DNA of 64,000 nt. It comes from Paraliobacillus salinarum. Its GTDB lineage: Bacteria; Bacillota; Bacilli; Bacillales; Amphibacillaceae. Below are positions 42,281-52,872 of the stretch, one piece after another. A program made the position numbers and the translations under genes. The notes beneath the pieces are model-generated. The model was not told where the DNA came from, searched no databases, and saw only the letters and a list, made by a program, of their open reading frames with translations. The stretch spans positions 62,001 to 126,000 of the forward strand of contig NZ_JACEFA010000006.1 in NCBI RefSeq assembly GCF_014083865.1. The letters run 5' to 3'. Within the stretch, counting starts at the first letter, position 1; each line of letters opens with the position of its first letter.

Positions 42281-42793
42281 ATGAAAATCAGAGTCGCTTC
42301 AGCAGCGGATTATGCAGCAATTGCAAAGGTGCACGTAGACAGTTGGCGTGAAACGTATCGGGAAATCGTACCGCAATCCTATTTGGATCAATTATCATAC
42401 GATGAAAAGGTAGCACTCTGGCAGAAGATACTTGCTAGCGGAGCAAAAGTTTTCGTAGCAGAGAATGACCAAGGTCAAATTGTGGGTTTTGCTAATGGGG
42501 GAAAGGAACGCACAGGAGATTATTCACTCTATCAAGGAGAAGTGTACGCGGTTTATTTACTCCAATCGTACCAAAACAAAGGAATAGGAAAAGAATTACT
42601 CCAACGTGTAACAGCAAATCTAAAAAAACAAAAATTAAATGGTGTACTCATATGGGTATTAGCAGATAATCCGTCGGTAGGTTTTTACCAAGCAATTGGT
42701 GGGGAAAAGGTAGATGAAGAGGAAATAAACATTGGAGGGAAAAAATTAATAGAAGCAGCTTATGGTTTGATGGATGATTCTTCCAAAAGTTAA
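42281..42793 (+). CDS. GNAT family N-acetyltransferase
   Basis: A 170-aa acetyltransferase: N-terminal KIRVASAADYAAIAKVHVDSWRETYREIVP, the acetyl-CoA loop LLQSYQNKGIGKELLQRV and DNPSVGFYQAIGGEKVDEE. It resembles the PhiNX/YjaB-type small-molecule or ribosomal protein acetylases; substrate unknown. Only the ATG at 42281, after GTGGGGGAAAT, gives a normal GNAT N-terminus. The Nudix gene follows 15 bp later. Its promoter must lie in or just after the repeat array. Confidence 0.88.
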   Translation: MKIRVASAADYAAIAKVHVDSWRETYREIVPQSYLDQLSYDEKVALWQKILASGAKVFVAENDQGQIVGFANGGKERTGDYSLYQGEVYAVYLLQSYQNKGIGKELLQRVTANLKKQKLNGVLIWVLADNPSVGFYQAIGGEKVDEEEINIGGKKLIEAAYGLMDDSSKS

Positions 42794-42808
42794 TAGAGAG
42801 GTGTTTGC

Positions 42809-43426
42809 ATGAGTGAAAAATGGCTGGATTGGGCAAAAAGAATGCAAGCAATTGCCCAATCTGGGTTAACTTTTTCAAAAGATGTGTTCGATCAAGAACG
42901 GTATCAAGAATTAAGTGAGTTAAGTGTGGAAATTTTGCATGAATATACCGATGTAAATACAGATAAGATAACGGAGCTATTTACAAATGAGACAGGTTAT
43001 CCAACGCCAAAAGTAGATGTCCGTGCTGCTATTTTTAAAAATGATCAACTATTGTTAGTGAAGGAAAAGTCTGATGATGCATGGGCTTTACCGGGTGGCT
43101 TCTGTGAAATAGGATCGTCCGCTTCTGAAAATGTCAAAAAAGAAGTGAAGGAAGAATCGGGTCTAATGGTTGAACCTAGTAGATTACTAGCTGTATTAGA
43201 TAAAAATAAACATGATCATCCACCAGATCCGTATCACTTTTATAAAATGTTTATCTATTGTGACATTGTAGGCGGAGACACGCAAGCTGGTATAGAAACA
43301 AAAAATGTGCAATTTTTCTCTGAAGATAACTTGCCAAGCCTATCATTAAAACGGAACACAGAGTCACAAGTTAAGATGATGTTTGATTTCGTAAAAAATC
43401 CTACAAAGCCCACACTGTTTGATTAG
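42809..43426 (+). CDS. Nudix hydrolase with N-terminal helical domain
   Basis: A 205-aa Nudix protein, YjhB-like: a helical N-terminal domain (residues 1-65) then the Nudix fold. The box spans residues 97-119. The catalytic KEVKEESG core is present, but the first Glu of the GX5E motif is Ser103 and the usual Arg is Lys111. Relatives hydrolyse ADP-ribose or similar nucleoside diphosphates. GAGAGGTG precedes the ATG. It sits after a GNAT gene, echoing the fused GNAT-Nudix protein at 32148. Confidence 0.85.
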   Translation: MSEKWLDWAKRMQAIAQSGLTFSKDVFDQERYQELSELSVEILHEYTDVNTDKITELFTNETGYPTPKVDVRAAIFKNDQLLLVKEKSDDAWALPGGFCEIGSSASENVKKEVKEESGLMVEPSRLLAVLDKNKHDHPPDPYHFYKMFIYCDIVGGDTQAGIETKNVQFFSEDNLPSLSLKRNTESQVKMMFDFVKNPTKPTLFD

Positions 43427-43475
43427 ATTACAATTTCAATGCTATTTTCGTAAAATCTAAATTAATCACAAACGA

Positions 43476-43510
43476 AAAATCCACTCTATCATCACAGATA
43501 GAGTGGAAAA
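43476..43510 (-). terminator. Terminator of the DUF4349 gene
   Basis: A perfect 10-bp stem CCACTCTATC/GATAGAGTGG (43481-43490 with 43497-43506). On the minus strand it is followed by TTTTT, so it serves the minus-strand gene and may also stop the Nudix transcript. Confidence 0.8.
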
Positions 43511-43514
43511 CGCG

Positions 43515-44426
43515 TTATTCTTTTTTATTCCTTTGTCGTCTCCAAACAAAATAACCAATTCCACCAGCGATTGCAAAAATGATTAGTATTGGTAAATTAC
43601 CGATTAAAAAGATAATCATACTAGAACCAGCTGATAACAAGAAGTTAACACTTCGCTTCATCTGTTCTTGAACTTTATCCCATGTGTTTAAATCTTCATC
43701 TTGAACAATATCAACTCGTCTTTCTTGAATATGCAAAGACACGGTAGCAAAATCTGATTTATTTTTTAAATAATTCATTCTCCCGGTGATTTGCTCGATC
43801 TCTTCTTGAACGTTGGCAAGATCATTAGAAATTTTCAATAGATCCTCTGTCTTTTCTGCTTGCTCCATAAAGGCAAGTAGTCTTTTTTCAACAACTTGTT
43901 TCGACTTTAATCTGGCTTCAAGATCGACATATTGTTCAGTCACATCTTCACCAGAGATGTTTTTTTGCGTAACTTTCATATCGCTTTTTTCCACCATCGA
44001 AATAAAAGCTTCAAATTGTTCTTGCGGAATTCGCGCAGTAATTGTTCCTTCATGTACATTTTTCTCTATTTGGTAGGAGTCTGAGGAGACAATGTAACCG
44101 CCTGCCCCATCAATTTCTTTCTCTAATCGCTCAATCGTCCCCTGAAAATCCTTTACTTCTAACGTGACATTCGCATTGTAAATAATTTTACGGTCTGTTT
44201 CCGCACCTTTAGGAAGTTCTTCTCCGTCCTGTTGTTCAGCTTGCTCACTTGTTTCATTTACCGCTCCTTCTTTTGAGTTGGATGAGAACGATTCACCCAT
44301 CGCGGCGTCTTCAGTTGCTATTTCTGACGAATAATCGGCTCCATCATCACTACTTCCATTACCACTACAACCAAATAATATAAAAACAAACAACAATACA
44401 AACAGGACTCTAAACATTTTGGACAT
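43515..44426 (-). CDS. DUF4349 lipoprotein
   Basis: A 303-aa surface lipoprotein (FILFGC, Cys20) with a low-complexity acidic linker (to about residue 75), a beta-rich domain (IIYNANVTLEVKDFQGTIERLEKEI, GTITARIPQEQFEAFISMVE), a central coiled coil (about residues 165-215) and a C-terminal transmembrane helix followed by a basic tail WRRQRNKKE. This is the DUF4349 layout; function unknown. Membrane attachment at both ends is notable. AAAGGAGGG precedes the ATG. Confidence 0.88.
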   Translation of the reverse strand: MSKMFRVLFVLLFVFILFGCSGNGSSDDGADYSSEIATEDAAMGESFSSNSKEGAVNETSEQAEQQDGEELPKGAETDRKIIYNANVTLEVKDFQGTIERLEKEIDGAGGYIVSSDSYQIEKNVHEGTITARIPQEQFEAFISMVEKSDMKVTQKNISGEDVTEQYVDLEARLKSKQVVEKRLLAFMEQAEKTEDLLKISNDLANVQEEIEQITGRMNYLKNKSDFATVSLHIQERRVDIVQDEDLNTWDKVQEQMKRSVNFLLSAGSSMIIFLIGNLPILIIFAIAGGIGYFVWRRQRNKKE

Positions 44427-44614
44427 TATATTACCCTCCTTTAAACGTTCTTTTCCTAATAGTCGTTTTAAACTAAATAAAGTTTCAAGTTTGCATAATT
44501 ATGAAATAATCTTACACGCGTGCTTCTTTATTAATGCTTATACTTAGATATTTATAATATTACATCGTTATTTTAACAATAATAAAAAAGATTGTAAAAA
44601 TTCTAATAAATCAC

Positions 44615-44651
44615 TTGAATTAATATACTATTTAATGCATAATAATTCATA
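44615..44651 (+). promoter_or_regulatory. argG promoter with ARG box
   Basis: TTGAAT (44615-44620), 17 nt, CATAAT (44638-44643). The 18-bp site AATGCATAATAATTCATA at 44634-44651 matches the ARG box AATGAATAATTATTCATT in 15 of 18 positions and overlaps the -10, so arginine-bound ArgR/AhrC should repress argGH. Confidence 0.8.
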
Positions 44652-44705
44652 CAAACAAAATAAACGTTCATAAAGAAACATATAAAATGTTAGGAGAGGT
44701 TATAT

Positions 44706-45965
44706 ATGGCGAAGGAAAAAGTAGTGTTAGCATATTCTGGAGGATTAGATACATCCGTTGCAATTAAGTGGCTTCAAGATCAGTACAATTATGACGTGAT
44801 TGCTGTTGGATTGGATGTAGGAGAGGGGAAAGATTTAGAATTTGTCAAAAAGAAAGCATTAGACGTTGGTGCGATTAAATCATATTCCGTTGATGCAAAG
44901 GCGTTATTTTCAGAAGAATATGTGCTGCCAGCATTACAAGCAAATTTATTGTATGAACAAAAGTATCCACTTATTTCTGCATTGTCACGTCCGTTAATTG
45001 CTAAGATATTAGTTGATATTGCAGAACAAGAAGGAGCAGTTGCAGTAGCGCATGGCTGTACTGGTAAAGGAAATGACCAGGTTCGTTTCGATGTAGCATT
45101 TACTGCCCTCAATCCATCCTTGAAAATTGTCGCGCCAGTTCGTGAATGGAAGATGACAAGGGATGAAGAGATAAATTATGCACAAGAAAATGGTATTCCT
45201 GTTCCGGTTGGGTTAGAAAGCCCGTATAGTGTCGATGAAAATTTATGGGGACGTAGTAATGAATGTGGTATTTTAGAAGATCCTTGGGCGGAAGCACCAA
45301 AGGATGCATTTGATTTAACGACAGATCCAATTGATGCGCCGGATACGCCAGAAACAATTCAAATCGCTTTTGAACAAGGGAAACCAGTATCTATTGATGG
45401 CAAGGTGTACCCGTTAGAAGAGTTAATTTTAAAACTAAACAAAATTGCAGGAAAACATGGTGTTGGACGTATTGATCATGTTGAAAATAGATTAGTAGGT
45501 ATTAAATCTCGTGAAATTTATGAAGCACCAGCTGCTTTAACATTAATTGCTGCTCATCAAGAACTAGAAGCATTGACTTTACCTAGAGAAGTAGCGCAAT
45601 TTAAGCCAACCATTGAGCAAAAATTAGCACAAACAATTTATGATGGATTATGGTATTCTCCATTAACTAGTGCATTACAAGCTTTTATAAAAGAAACACA
45701 AACGTATGTATCTGGAACAGTAAAAGTAAAGTTATATAAAGGCCATGCACAAGTGGTTGGTCGTGAGTCAAAACATTCGTTGTATGATATGGATCTTGCA
45801 ACATATACAAAGGGTGATGCATTTGATCATGACGCAGCATTAGGATTTATTAAACTGTGGGGATTGCCAACACAAGTGCATGAAACAGTTACAGGTGCAC
45901 AACAACAAAAGAAAACATCGATTACTAAAACAACGATAGATGTAAAGGAAGCGATTAAGCAATGA
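44706..45965 (+). CDS. argG: Argininosuccinate synthase
   Basis: Joins citrulline and aspartate with ATP to argininosuccinate. The 419 aa have the ATP-binding AYSGGLDTS at residues 9-17, [14 protein letters not shown] and [25 protein letters not shown] precedes the ATG. It overlaps argH by 4 nt and sits under an ARG box. The length is slightly above the common ~400 aa owing to a polar C-terminal extension ([21 protein letters not shown] region). Confidence 0.97.
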   Translation: MAKEKVVLAYSGGLDTSVAIKWLQDQYNYDVIAVGLDVGEGKDLEFVKKKALDVGAIKSYSVDAKALFSEEYVLPALQANLLYEQKYPLISALSRPLIAKILVDIAEQEGAVAVAHGCTGKGNDQVRFDVAFTALNPSLKIVAPVREWKMTRDEEINYAQENGIPVPVGLESPYSVDENLWGRSNECGILEDPWAEAPKDAFDLTTDPIDAPDTPETIQIAFEQGKPVSIDGKVYPLEELILKLNKIAGKHGVGRIDHVENRLVGIKSREIYEAPAALTLIAAHQELEALTLPREVAQFKPTIEQKLAQTIYDGLWYSPLTSALQAFIKETQTYVSGTVKVKLYKGHAQVVGRESKHSLYDMDLATYTKGDAFDHDAALGFIKLWGLPTQVHETVTGAQQQKKTSITKTTIDVKEAIKQ

Positions 45966-47392
45966 AACTATGGGGCGGAAGATTTACCAAGCCAACGAAT
46001 CAATTAGTGGATGAATATACAGCATCCATTCGATTTGACCAAAAATTAGCCGCTTTTGATATTCAAGGTAGTCTCGCCCACGTAGCTATGCTTGCCAAAT
46101 GCGAGATTATTTCACAAAAAGATGCTGATACGATTGCAAAAGGTTTAAAGATAGTCGCAGAAAAAATTGAAAATGAAGAAGCGGAATTAACTGAAGCGAA
46201 TGAAGATATTCATATGAATGTGGAGAAGCTATTAATTGATGAGGTCGGAGCTGTTGGCGGAAAATTGCATACCGGTCGAAGTAGAAATGATCAGGTAGCT
46301 TTAGATATGCGTTTATATTTACGTGATGCTTTAGTAACGATTACTGAACTATTAGGTCAATTGCAGCAAGCGTTATATACACAAGCACAGCAAAATTTAG
46401 ACACTGTGTTACCAGGCTATACGCACTTGCAACGTGCACAGCCAGTGTTATTTGCGCATCATATGATGGCGTATGTATTCATGTTCCAGCGTGATATGGA
46501 GCGTATTATTGATAGCTGGAAACGTGTCAATCGTTCACCGTTAGGGGCAGGCGCATTAGCTGGTACTTCTTTTGTAATTGATCGTCATTATGTAGCGGAA
46601 GCATTAGCTTTTGATGGTGTCACTGAGAATAGTTTGGATTCGGTAAGTGATCGTGATTTCGTTGTTGAATTTTTAGCTGATGCTTCATTGATTATTACTC
46701 ACTTGTCACGTTTATCCGAAGAACTAGTGCAATGGTCGAGTGCTGAGTTTGATTTTATTGAATTAGACGATGCTTTTTGTACGGGAAGTAGTATGATGCC
46801 TCAAAAGAAAAATCCCGATGTACCAGAATTAGTTCGTGGAAAGACGGGGCGTGTCGTTGGTCACTTGATGGGCATGTTAACCACATTAAAAGGATTGCCG
46901 CTCGCTTATAATAAAGATATGCAAGAAGATAAAGAAGGTATGTTTGATACGGTTGAGACATTGAAGGGTGCGCTAGCATTATTTGCACCGATGATTGAAA
47001 CAATGCATGTCAAAAAAGAAAAGATGTACGAAGCAGTTGCAAAAGATTATTCCAATGCAACGGACTTAGCTGATTATTTGGTTGTAAAAAATATACCTTT
47101 TCGGGAAGCGCACGCAATTGTTGGGCAAACCGTGCTTTACAGTATCGAACAACAAAAGTATTTGCTTGATTTAACATTAGCAGAGTTCAAACAATTTTCT
47201 GATGCAATAGAAGCTGACATTTATGATGTGTTAGCACCTAAATCAGTTGTGAACGCAAGGAATGTAGCAGGAGGCACAGCCAAAAACAGAGTAGAAGAAC
47301 AACTTAAACAAGCAGAAGCACTGTTAGAGGCAAATCACACGTGGATAAAGGAAAAATCAACCATCCTACAAAAATTAACACTAGATAAATAA
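45962..47392 (+). CDS. argH: Argininosuccinate lyase
   Basis: Cleaves argininosuccinate to arginine and fumarate. The 476 aa include [44 protein letters not shown] and the fumarase/aspartase-family signature [12 protein letters not shown]. It overlaps argG by 4 nt (ATGA). The C-terminus has a ~15-residue extension relative to typical 460-aa enzymes. A small terminator follows. Confidence 0.97.
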   Translation: MKLWGGRFTKPTNQLVDEYTASIRFDQKLAAFDIQGSLAHVAMLAKCEIISQKDADTIAKGLKIVAEKIENEEAELTEANEDIHMNVEKLLIDEVGAVGGKLHTGRSRNDQVALDMRLYLRDALVTITELLGQLQQALYTQAQQNLDTVLPGYTHLQRAQPVLFAHHMMAYVFMFQRDMERIIDSWKRVNRSPLGAGALAGTSFVIDRHYVAEALAFDGVTENSLDSVSDRDFVVEFLADASLIITHLSRLSEELVQWSSAEFDFIELDDAFCTGSSMMPQKKNPDVPELVRGKTGRVVGHLMGMLTTLKGLPLAYNKDMQEDKEGMFDTVETLKGALALFAPMIETMHVKKEKMYEAVAKDYSNATDLADYLVVKNIPFREAHAIVGQTVLYSIEQQKYLLDLTLAEFKQFSDAIEADIYDVLAPKSVVNARNVAGGTAKNRVEEQLKQAEALLEANHTWIKEKSTILQKLTLDK

Positions 47393-47409
47393 ATTATCTT
47401 AGAAACTGA

Positions 47410-47436
47410 AAAACTAGCATCACGCTAGTTTTCTTT
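47410..47436 (+). terminator. Terminator after argGH
   Basis: A 9-bp stem AAAACTAGC/GCTAGTTTT (47410-47418 with 47424-47432) followed by CTTTT. Confidence 0.75.
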
Positions 47437-47500
47437 TGAGAATCATGTATATTTATTTAAATTTAAGTATAATTATAAGTTATTGACTGGAGGGAGAAAG

Positions 47501-48598
47501 ATGACAAAGCAAACAGGTTATCTTGTTTTAAACACAGGGGATGTATTGGAAGGAGAATTTCTAGGTAAACCAATCGAACAAGAAGGTGAAATGGTTTTTA
47601 ATACAGCGATGACTGGGTATCAAGAGGTATTAACAGATCCTTCTTATGCAGGACAAATTGTTACACTTACTTATCCACTGGTCGGAAATTATGGTTGTAA
47701 TGATATGACAAAAGAAAGCCATTATCCAGCATTGGCTGGTTTAATTATCGGAACAGCTTGTGAACAACCAGATCATTATCAATCCAATTATTCTGTAAAG
47801 GACATGATAATGAAATATGACATTCCGACGTTACAAGGGGTAGATACACGTTCATTAACACGTATCATTCGCCAGCATGGAGAAGTGTATGGAAAAATCA
47901 CAACCAATCCGACAGATAAACCAACGATTTGTAAAGTTAATCCTAACCTTGTGAAGCGAGTATCCGTATCATCTATCCAACAATACAAAGCGATCGGATC
48001 TGCTTCTTTCAGTCAAGCAACCCATGTTGTTGTTATTGACTTTGGTTATAAACACTCCATTACTCAAGCACTCATTGAGTTAGGCTGTGAGGTGACAGTT
48101 GTTCCTTACGATGCCTCTTTTCATGCGATTAAGCGATTAGACCCAGATGGAGTGATCGTCTCCAATGGACCGGGTGATCCGTCACATTTACAAGATCATT
48201 TGCCAATATTAAAACAAATAGCTCAAACGTATCCCACTTTAGGCATTTGTCTAGGTCACCAACTCATCGCATTAGCTTTTGGTGGTAAAACGAATCGTCT
48301 TCCATATGGCCATCGAGGAAGTAACCATCCAGTAAAAGATTTATTAACCGGAAAAGTTTATATTACGTCACAAAATCACGGTTATGTCGTTGATGATGCT
48401 TCAATTGACAGTACCGATTGGAGCATTTCACATCGAAATGTAAATGACCAATCTGTTGAAGGTTTAAAACATAAGCATTTAGATGTGACAACAGTCCAAT
48501 TCCATCCTGAGGCAAATCCAGGTCCAAAAGATACACAAGAGATTTTCGAGCATTTTGTTGAACGGTTAAGTAAGAAGGAAGTGAAGCAGCATGCCTAA
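47501..48598 (+). CDS. carA: Carbamoyl-phosphate synthase small (glutaminase) subunit
   Basis: Provides ammonia from glutamine to CarB. The 365 aa hold the N-terminal YLVLNTGDVLEGEFLGKP domain and a class I amidotransferase domain with Cys250 in GICLGHQL and FHPEANPGP at the end. GGAGGGAG precedes the ATG at 47501; the open frame's earlier start has no RBS. The linkage to argG, argH and argF marks this as the arginine-specific synthase and not the pyrimidine one. Confidence 0.95.
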   Translation: MTKQTGYLVLNTGDVLEGEFLGKPIEQEGEMVFNTAMTGYQEVLTDPSYAGQIVTLTYPLVGNYGCNDMTKESHYPALAGLIIGTACEQPDHYQSNYSVKDMIMKYDIPTLQGVDTRSLTRIIRQHGEVYGKITTNPTDKPTICKVNPNLVKRVSVSSIQQYKAIGSASFSQATHVVVIDFGYKHSITQALIELGCEVTVVPYDASFHAIKRLDPDGVIVSNGPGDPSHLQDHLPILKQIAQTYPTLGICLGHQLIALAFGGKTNRLPYGHRGSNHPVKDLLTGKVYITSQNHGYVVDDASIDSTDWSISHRNVNDQSVEGLKHKHLDVTTVQFHPEANPGPKDTQEIFEHFVERLSKKEVKQHA

Positions 48599-51500
48599 GA
48601 TTGATAAGATCAAGAAAGTATTAGTTATTGGTTCAGGTCCAATTGTAATTGGGCAAGCAGCTGAATTTGATTATGCTGGTACACAAGCTTGTCTCGCGCT
48701 CAAAGAGGAGGGTGTGGAGGTTATTCTTGTAAATAATAATCCTGCAACGATAATGACAGATGAAAATATTGCAGATCAAGTTTATTTAGAGCCTTTAACT
48801 TTGGATTCATTAGACAAGATTATTCAAAAAGAAAGACCAGACGGATTGTTACCTACATTAGGCGGACAAACTGGACTGAATCTAGCAATGGAATTAACAG
48901 AAGCGGGTGTACTGGAGAAATATGATGTGACTTTATTAGGTACACCATTAGAAACCATTCAAAAAGGCGAAGATCGTGAAATTTTCAAATCGATGATGAA
49001 AGAAATTAATGAACCGATAGCAGAGAGTGTATCCACAAGTTCGATTGAGCATGCACTAACATTTGCTGAGCAAGTTGGTTATCCAATCATTGTTCGTCCT
49101 GCCTACACACTAGGTGGTGCTGGTGGCGGTATTGCAGATAATGCCTCTGATTTAAAGCGTATTGTGAAACAAGGGATTCATGCTAGTCCTATTAATCAAG
49201 TGTTGATCGAGCAAAGTGTGAAGGGATGGAAAGAGGTAGAGTATGAGGTAATGCGTGATGCAAACGATACATGTGTGATTGTTTGTAACATGGAGAATTT
49301 TGATCCAGTTGGTGTACATACGGGTGATAGTATTGTCGTGGCGCCATCACAAACATTAACAGATGATCAATATCAAATGCTACGCTCATCATCCGTAAAG
49401 GTTATTCGAGAGCTTGGTGTAATTGGTGGATGTAACATTCAGTTTGCGTTAAACCCCTTAAGTAATGAGTATATTATTATCGAGGTAAATCCACGAGTAA
49501 GTAGATCGAGCGCGCTTGCATCTAAAGCAACGGGATATCCGATTGCACGGATTGCTGCTAAAGTAGCACTAGGTTATCACCTAGATGAAGTGCTTAACCC
49601 GATTACAGGAGATACGTATGCTAGCTTTGAACCAGCAATTGATTATATTGCGGTGAAAATACCACGTTGGCCATTCGATAAATTTTTTCAAGCGGATCGT
49701 TTGCTTGGAACACAGATGAAGGCAACTGGAGAAGTAATGGCATTAGCAAGAAATTTTCCAACAGCACTTAATAAGGCAATTCGTTCACTTGAAGTCGGTT
49801 TGGATCAGTTAAGATTACCGTCACTAGAGGATTGGAGTAATGATGCTGTTGAGATAGCATTAGTTCGTCCAACAGATGAGCGTTTATTTGTTGTTGCTGA
49901 AGCCATTCGACGTGGCTATACAATTGACCAATTACATGAAATAACTGAAATCACAAAATATTTCTTATATGAAATTGCTGCTATGATAAAAGTGGAGCAA
50001 GATTTGAATCAAAAGAAATGGGAAGAGGTCTCTCAAGTAGATTTGAAAGTAGCTAAGCAATACGGTATTTCAAACAAAACGATGGCATCTATTTGGGGAG
50101 TTTCTGAATTAGAAGTTCAGACTCGTTTAGAAGAGGAGTCTGTTTTACCAGCATATAAAATGGTAGATACATGTGCGGCTGAATTTGCAGCTGATACACC
50201 ATATTTTTATAGCTCTTGGAATGAACAGGATGAAGTAGAACCATTAACAGGGAAACGTCGTATCGTTGTACTTGGTTCAGGACCTATTCGTATTGGGCAG
50301 GGAGTAGAGTTTGATTACTGCTCTGTTCACGCGGCGATGTCTTTAAAGGAACAAGGGATTGATGCGGTGGTTGTTAACAATAATCCAGAAACAGTGAGCA
50401 CAGATTTTAATACGGCCGATCATCTTTATTTTGAACCTTTAGCTGCAGAAGATGTCATTCAAATAGTAAAAAAAGAACAAGCGGATGGCGTGCTAGTTCA
50501 GTTTGGTGGTCAAACAGCTATTAAGCTAGCAGATGAATTGGTAGAACACGGGATCGAACTAACTGGTGTGGACTTACGTGTGATCGAAGCCACCGAAAAT
50601 AGAGATCAATTCTATCAATTATTAAGAAAACTAGATATTCCACATATCCCAGGAGATACGGTGATGTCGATATCAGATGCGCAGGATGTTGCCGAAAACA
50701 TTGGTTATCCTATTTTACTTCGTCCTTCCTATGTCATTGGAGGTCAAGGAATGGTTGTTCTCCAAACTGAAACTGAACTAATCAAGTATTTAAAGCAAAT
50801 GGAACAAAGTACAGACTATTCTCAAATTTTCCCTTTGTTAATTGACCGTTTTATTCAAGGGAGCGAAGTCGAAGTGGATGCGGTATGTGATGGAGAAGAC
50901 ATTGTCATACCTGGTATTTTTGAACACGTTGAAAAAGCTGGGGTTCACTCGGGTGATAGTATTGCTATTTTTCCTGCACCAAGTCTTTCTGAAGTAGAAA
51001 AGCAAACCATTGAAGATTATACGAGAAAAATTTCTGCAGCTTTAAAGGTGAAAGGAATGATGAACATACAGTTTGTCATTAGTGAGGATCGACAAATGAT
51101 TTATTGTTTAGAAGTAAATCCAAGAGCTTCTCGAACGGTTCCGATTGCAAGTAAGGTGACAGGTGTGCCAATGATTGACTTGGCAACACGAATTCAAATG
51201 GGAGAAAAGTTGAACCAACAACAATGGAAACTTGGATTGCATCAGGATGTTCCATTTTATGCAGTAAAGATGCCGGTTTTTTCAACAAATAAATTACCAG
51301 GAGTAGATCCGATTTTAGCACCTGAAATGAAATCAACAGGAGAAGCAATAGGACTTGGATCGACTGTATCTGCTGCAATGGCAAAAGCTTTTGGTTGGAA
51401 AAAAGAATTTTTACAACCAATCACAGAGGATAAAGCGATTTATTTATCATTAGAAGAAGTAGATGAGAAGTTGGTAGCTGCTTTAGCGACAATTACAGGG

Positions 51501-51818
51501 CAAATTTTTGCAGATGTGGATACAGCAAACCTTTTAGAGAAACGTGGTGTGAATATTGAACGGGTAGTATCTACTCAATCAGCTATTGAAATGAATAATG
51601 AAGAAGCTTTTTGTGTCGTATGTAGCACAAAGCTGGATGAAGCAAGCAAACAGTTGCGAGAAAGTACATTGCAAGCAGGAGCTATTTGTTTATCAGCTAA
51701 TGAGACATTGCAAGCGTATATTCAAGCGATGGCATACACATTAGAAGCACCGAAAGCGATTAGTGAGTATCAAACAGATAAAAGTAGCGTGAATAAAAAA
51801 GAGGAGGCGTTACATTGA
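48591..51818 (+). CDS. carB: Carbamoyl-phosphate synthase large subunit
   Basis: Makes carbamoyl phosphate from bicarbonate, ammonia and two ATP. The 1075 aa show the duplicated halves: [24 protein letters not shown] near the N-terminus and [24 protein letters not shown] about 545 residues later, each followed by an ATP-grasp domain ([12 protein letters not shown] and [11 protein letters not shown]). The C-terminal MGS-like allosteric domain is present. It overlaps carA by 8 nt and argF by 4 nt. Confidence 0.97.
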   Translation: MPKIDKIKKVLVIGSGPIVIGQAAEFDYAGTQACLALKEEGVEVILVNNNPATIMTDENIADQVYLEPLTLDSLDKIIQKERPDGLLPTLGGQTGLNLAMELTEAGVLEKYDVTLLGTPLETIQKGEDREIFKSMMKEINEPIAESVSTSSIEHALTFAEQVGYPIIVRPAYTLGGAGGGIADNASDLKRIVKQGIHASPINQVLIEQSVKGWKEVEYEVMRDANDTCVIVCNMENFDPVGVHTGDSIVVAPSQTLTDDQYQMLRSSSVKVIRELGVIGGCNIQFALNPLSNEYIIIEVNPRVSRSSALASKATGYPIARIAAKVALGYHLDEVLNPITGDTYASFEPAIDYIAVKIPRWPFDKFFQADRLLGTQMKATGEVMALARNFPTALNKAIRSLEVGLDQLRLPSLEDWSNDAVEIALVRPTDERLFVVAEAIRRGYTIDQLHEITEITKYFLYEIAAMIKVEQDLNQKKWEEVSQVDLKVAKQYGISNKTMASIWGVSELEVQTRLEEESVLPAYKMVDTCAAEFAADTPYFYSSWNEQDEVEPLTGKRRIVVLGSGPIRIGQGVEFDYCSVHAAMSLKEQGIDAVVVNNNPETVSTDFNTADHLYFEPLAAEDVIQIVKKEQADGVLVQFGGQTAIKLADELVEHGIELTGVDLRVIEATENRDQFYQLLRKLDIPHIPGDTVMSISDAQDVAENIGYPILLRPSYVIGGQGMVVLQTETELIKYLKQMEQSTDYSQIFPLLIDRFIQGSEVEVDAVCDGEDIVIPGIFEHVEKAGVHSGDSIAIFPAPSLSEVEKQTIEDYTRKISAALKVKGMMNIQFVISEDRQMIYCLEVNPRASRTVPIASKVTGVPMIDLATRIQMGEKLNQQQWKLGLHQDVPFYAVKMPVFSTNKLPGVDPILAPEMKSTGEAIGLGSTVSAAMAKAFGWKKEFLQPITEDKAIYLSLEEVDEKLVAALATITGQIFADVDTANLLEKRGVNIERVVSTQSAIEMNNEEAFCVVCSTKLDEASKQLRESTLQAGAICLSANETLQAYIQAMAYTLEAPKAISEYQTDKSSVNKKEEALH

Positions 51819-52759
51819 AGGAACAAAATGTAGCAGTACAGTTGCAGGGGAGGGATTTCTTAACCTTAGCAGATTATCAGCCAGAAGAAATTAAATATTT
51901 GTTAGACTTAGCTAAAGAAATAAAAGAAAAGAAAAAGCGAGGAGAAGTCTATCAACCCTTAAAAGGTAAAGTGTTAGGTTTAATTTTTGAGAAATCTTCT
52001 ACTAGAACTCGAGTGTCGTTTGAATCAGGTATTTATCAGCTTGGTGGAACAGGATTATTTCTGAGCTCAAACGATATTCAGCTTGGTAGAGGAGAGACGA
52101 TTTCAGATACGGCCAAAGTATTATCTAGTTATTTAGATGGCATCATGATCCGGACGTTTAAGCAATCAGATGTGGAAGAATTAGCGGAAAATGCCAGCAT
52201 ACCAGTGATTAGCGGACTAACAGATAGTTATCACCCTTGTCAGGTGTTAGCAGACTTACAAACGATACAAGAAGTGAAAGGAACCTTAGCTGGCTTGAAA
52301 ATTGCTTACATCGGTGACGGTAATAATATGGCACATTCCCTTATGTTAGGGGCAGCCAAAATGGGGATGCAATTTAGTACAGCTTCACCAGAAGGTTATC
52401 TTACAGATGAGGAAATAGTTAAAAAAGCGAAAGAGATTACTGATGGTGCTAACATTGCAATTACAACGGATCCAATTGAGGCAGTAAAAGATGCTGACGT
52501 AATTTATACAGATGTATGGGCTAGTATGGGGCAAGAAAGCGAACAACAGGAAAGAGAAAAACTATTTGCAGCTTATCAAGTGAATGAATCGCTTGTACAA
52601 CATGCCAAGGCAGATTATACATTTATGCATTGCTTGCCTGCGCATCGAGGGGAAGAGGTTACCGCTTCGATTATAGATGGAAAACACTCGGTTGTTTTCC
52701 AAGAAGCAGAAAATCGCCTCCATGCTCAAAAAGCATTGATGGTAGCGTTAATGGGATAA
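51815..52759 (+). CDS. argF: Ornithine carbamoyltransferase
   Basis: Transfers the carbamoyl group to ornithine to form citrulline. The 314 aa show the carbamoyl-phosphate site STRTR at residues 62-66, [18 protein letters not shown] and the ornithine-binding HCLPAHRG with His272-Cys273. GGAGGCG lies upstream of the TTG start that overlaps carB. It ends the carAB-argF unit and is followed by a strong palindromic terminator. Together with argGH it completes ornithine to arginine; the genes for ornithine synthesis are not in this window. Confidence 0.96.
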   Translation: MKEQNVAVQLQGRDFLTLADYQPEEIKYLLDLAKEIKEKKKRGEVYQPLKGKVLGLIFEKSSTRTRVSFESGIYQLGGTGLFLSSNDIQLGRGETISDTAKVLSSYLDGIMIRTFKQSDVEELAENASIPVISGLTDSYHPCQVLADLQTIQEVKGTLAGLKIAYIGDGNNMAHSLMLGAAKMGMQFSTASPEGYLTDEEIVKKAKEITDGANIAITTDPIEAVKDADVIYTDVWASMGQESEQQEREKLFAAYQVNESLVQHAKADYTFMHCLPAHRGEEVTASIIDGKHSVVFQEAENRLHAQKALMVALMG

Positions 52760-52790
52760 TGGGACAAAGGGGTCTGACCCCTTTGTCCCA
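52760..52790. terminator. Near-perfect 31-nt palindromic terminator, copy 2
   Basis: A 15-bp perfect stem (52760-52774 with 52776-52790, TGGGACAAAGGGGTC) around a single T. The GGGGTC/GACCCC core and GGGACA arms match the hairpin at 36512-36547. Confidence 0.8.
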
Positions 52791-52800
52791 AAATAAGGGC

Positions 52801-52864
52801 TTTACATTACTAAATACTCCTTTATAATAAAAGTGAGTGATCACTCACTTTTATTATAAAGGAG
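52801..52864. promoter_or_regulatory. Promoter and 48-bp palindromic operator of the TetR-ABC operon
   Basis: TTTACA (52801-52806), 16 nt, TATAAT (52823-52828) is a strong promoter. A perfect 48-bp palindrome spans 52817-52864 with the TetR-type core GTGAGTGATCACTCAC at 52833-52848; it includes the -10 on the left and the GGAG ribosome binding site on the right. The TetR gene is third in the operon, implying autorepression. As RNA the 24-bp stem would also hide the RBS. Confidence 0.85.
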
Positions 52865-52872
52865 TTGTTTGT

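Noticed and set aside
47437-47500. ARG box before carA
   Set aside because: Only AT-rich partial matches are visible; none is close enough to the consensus to list.
51079-51420. 113-codon antisense frame inside carB
   Set aside because: A shadow of the carB coding sequence with no RBS; similar antisense frames across argG, ddl and flotillin were also dismissed.
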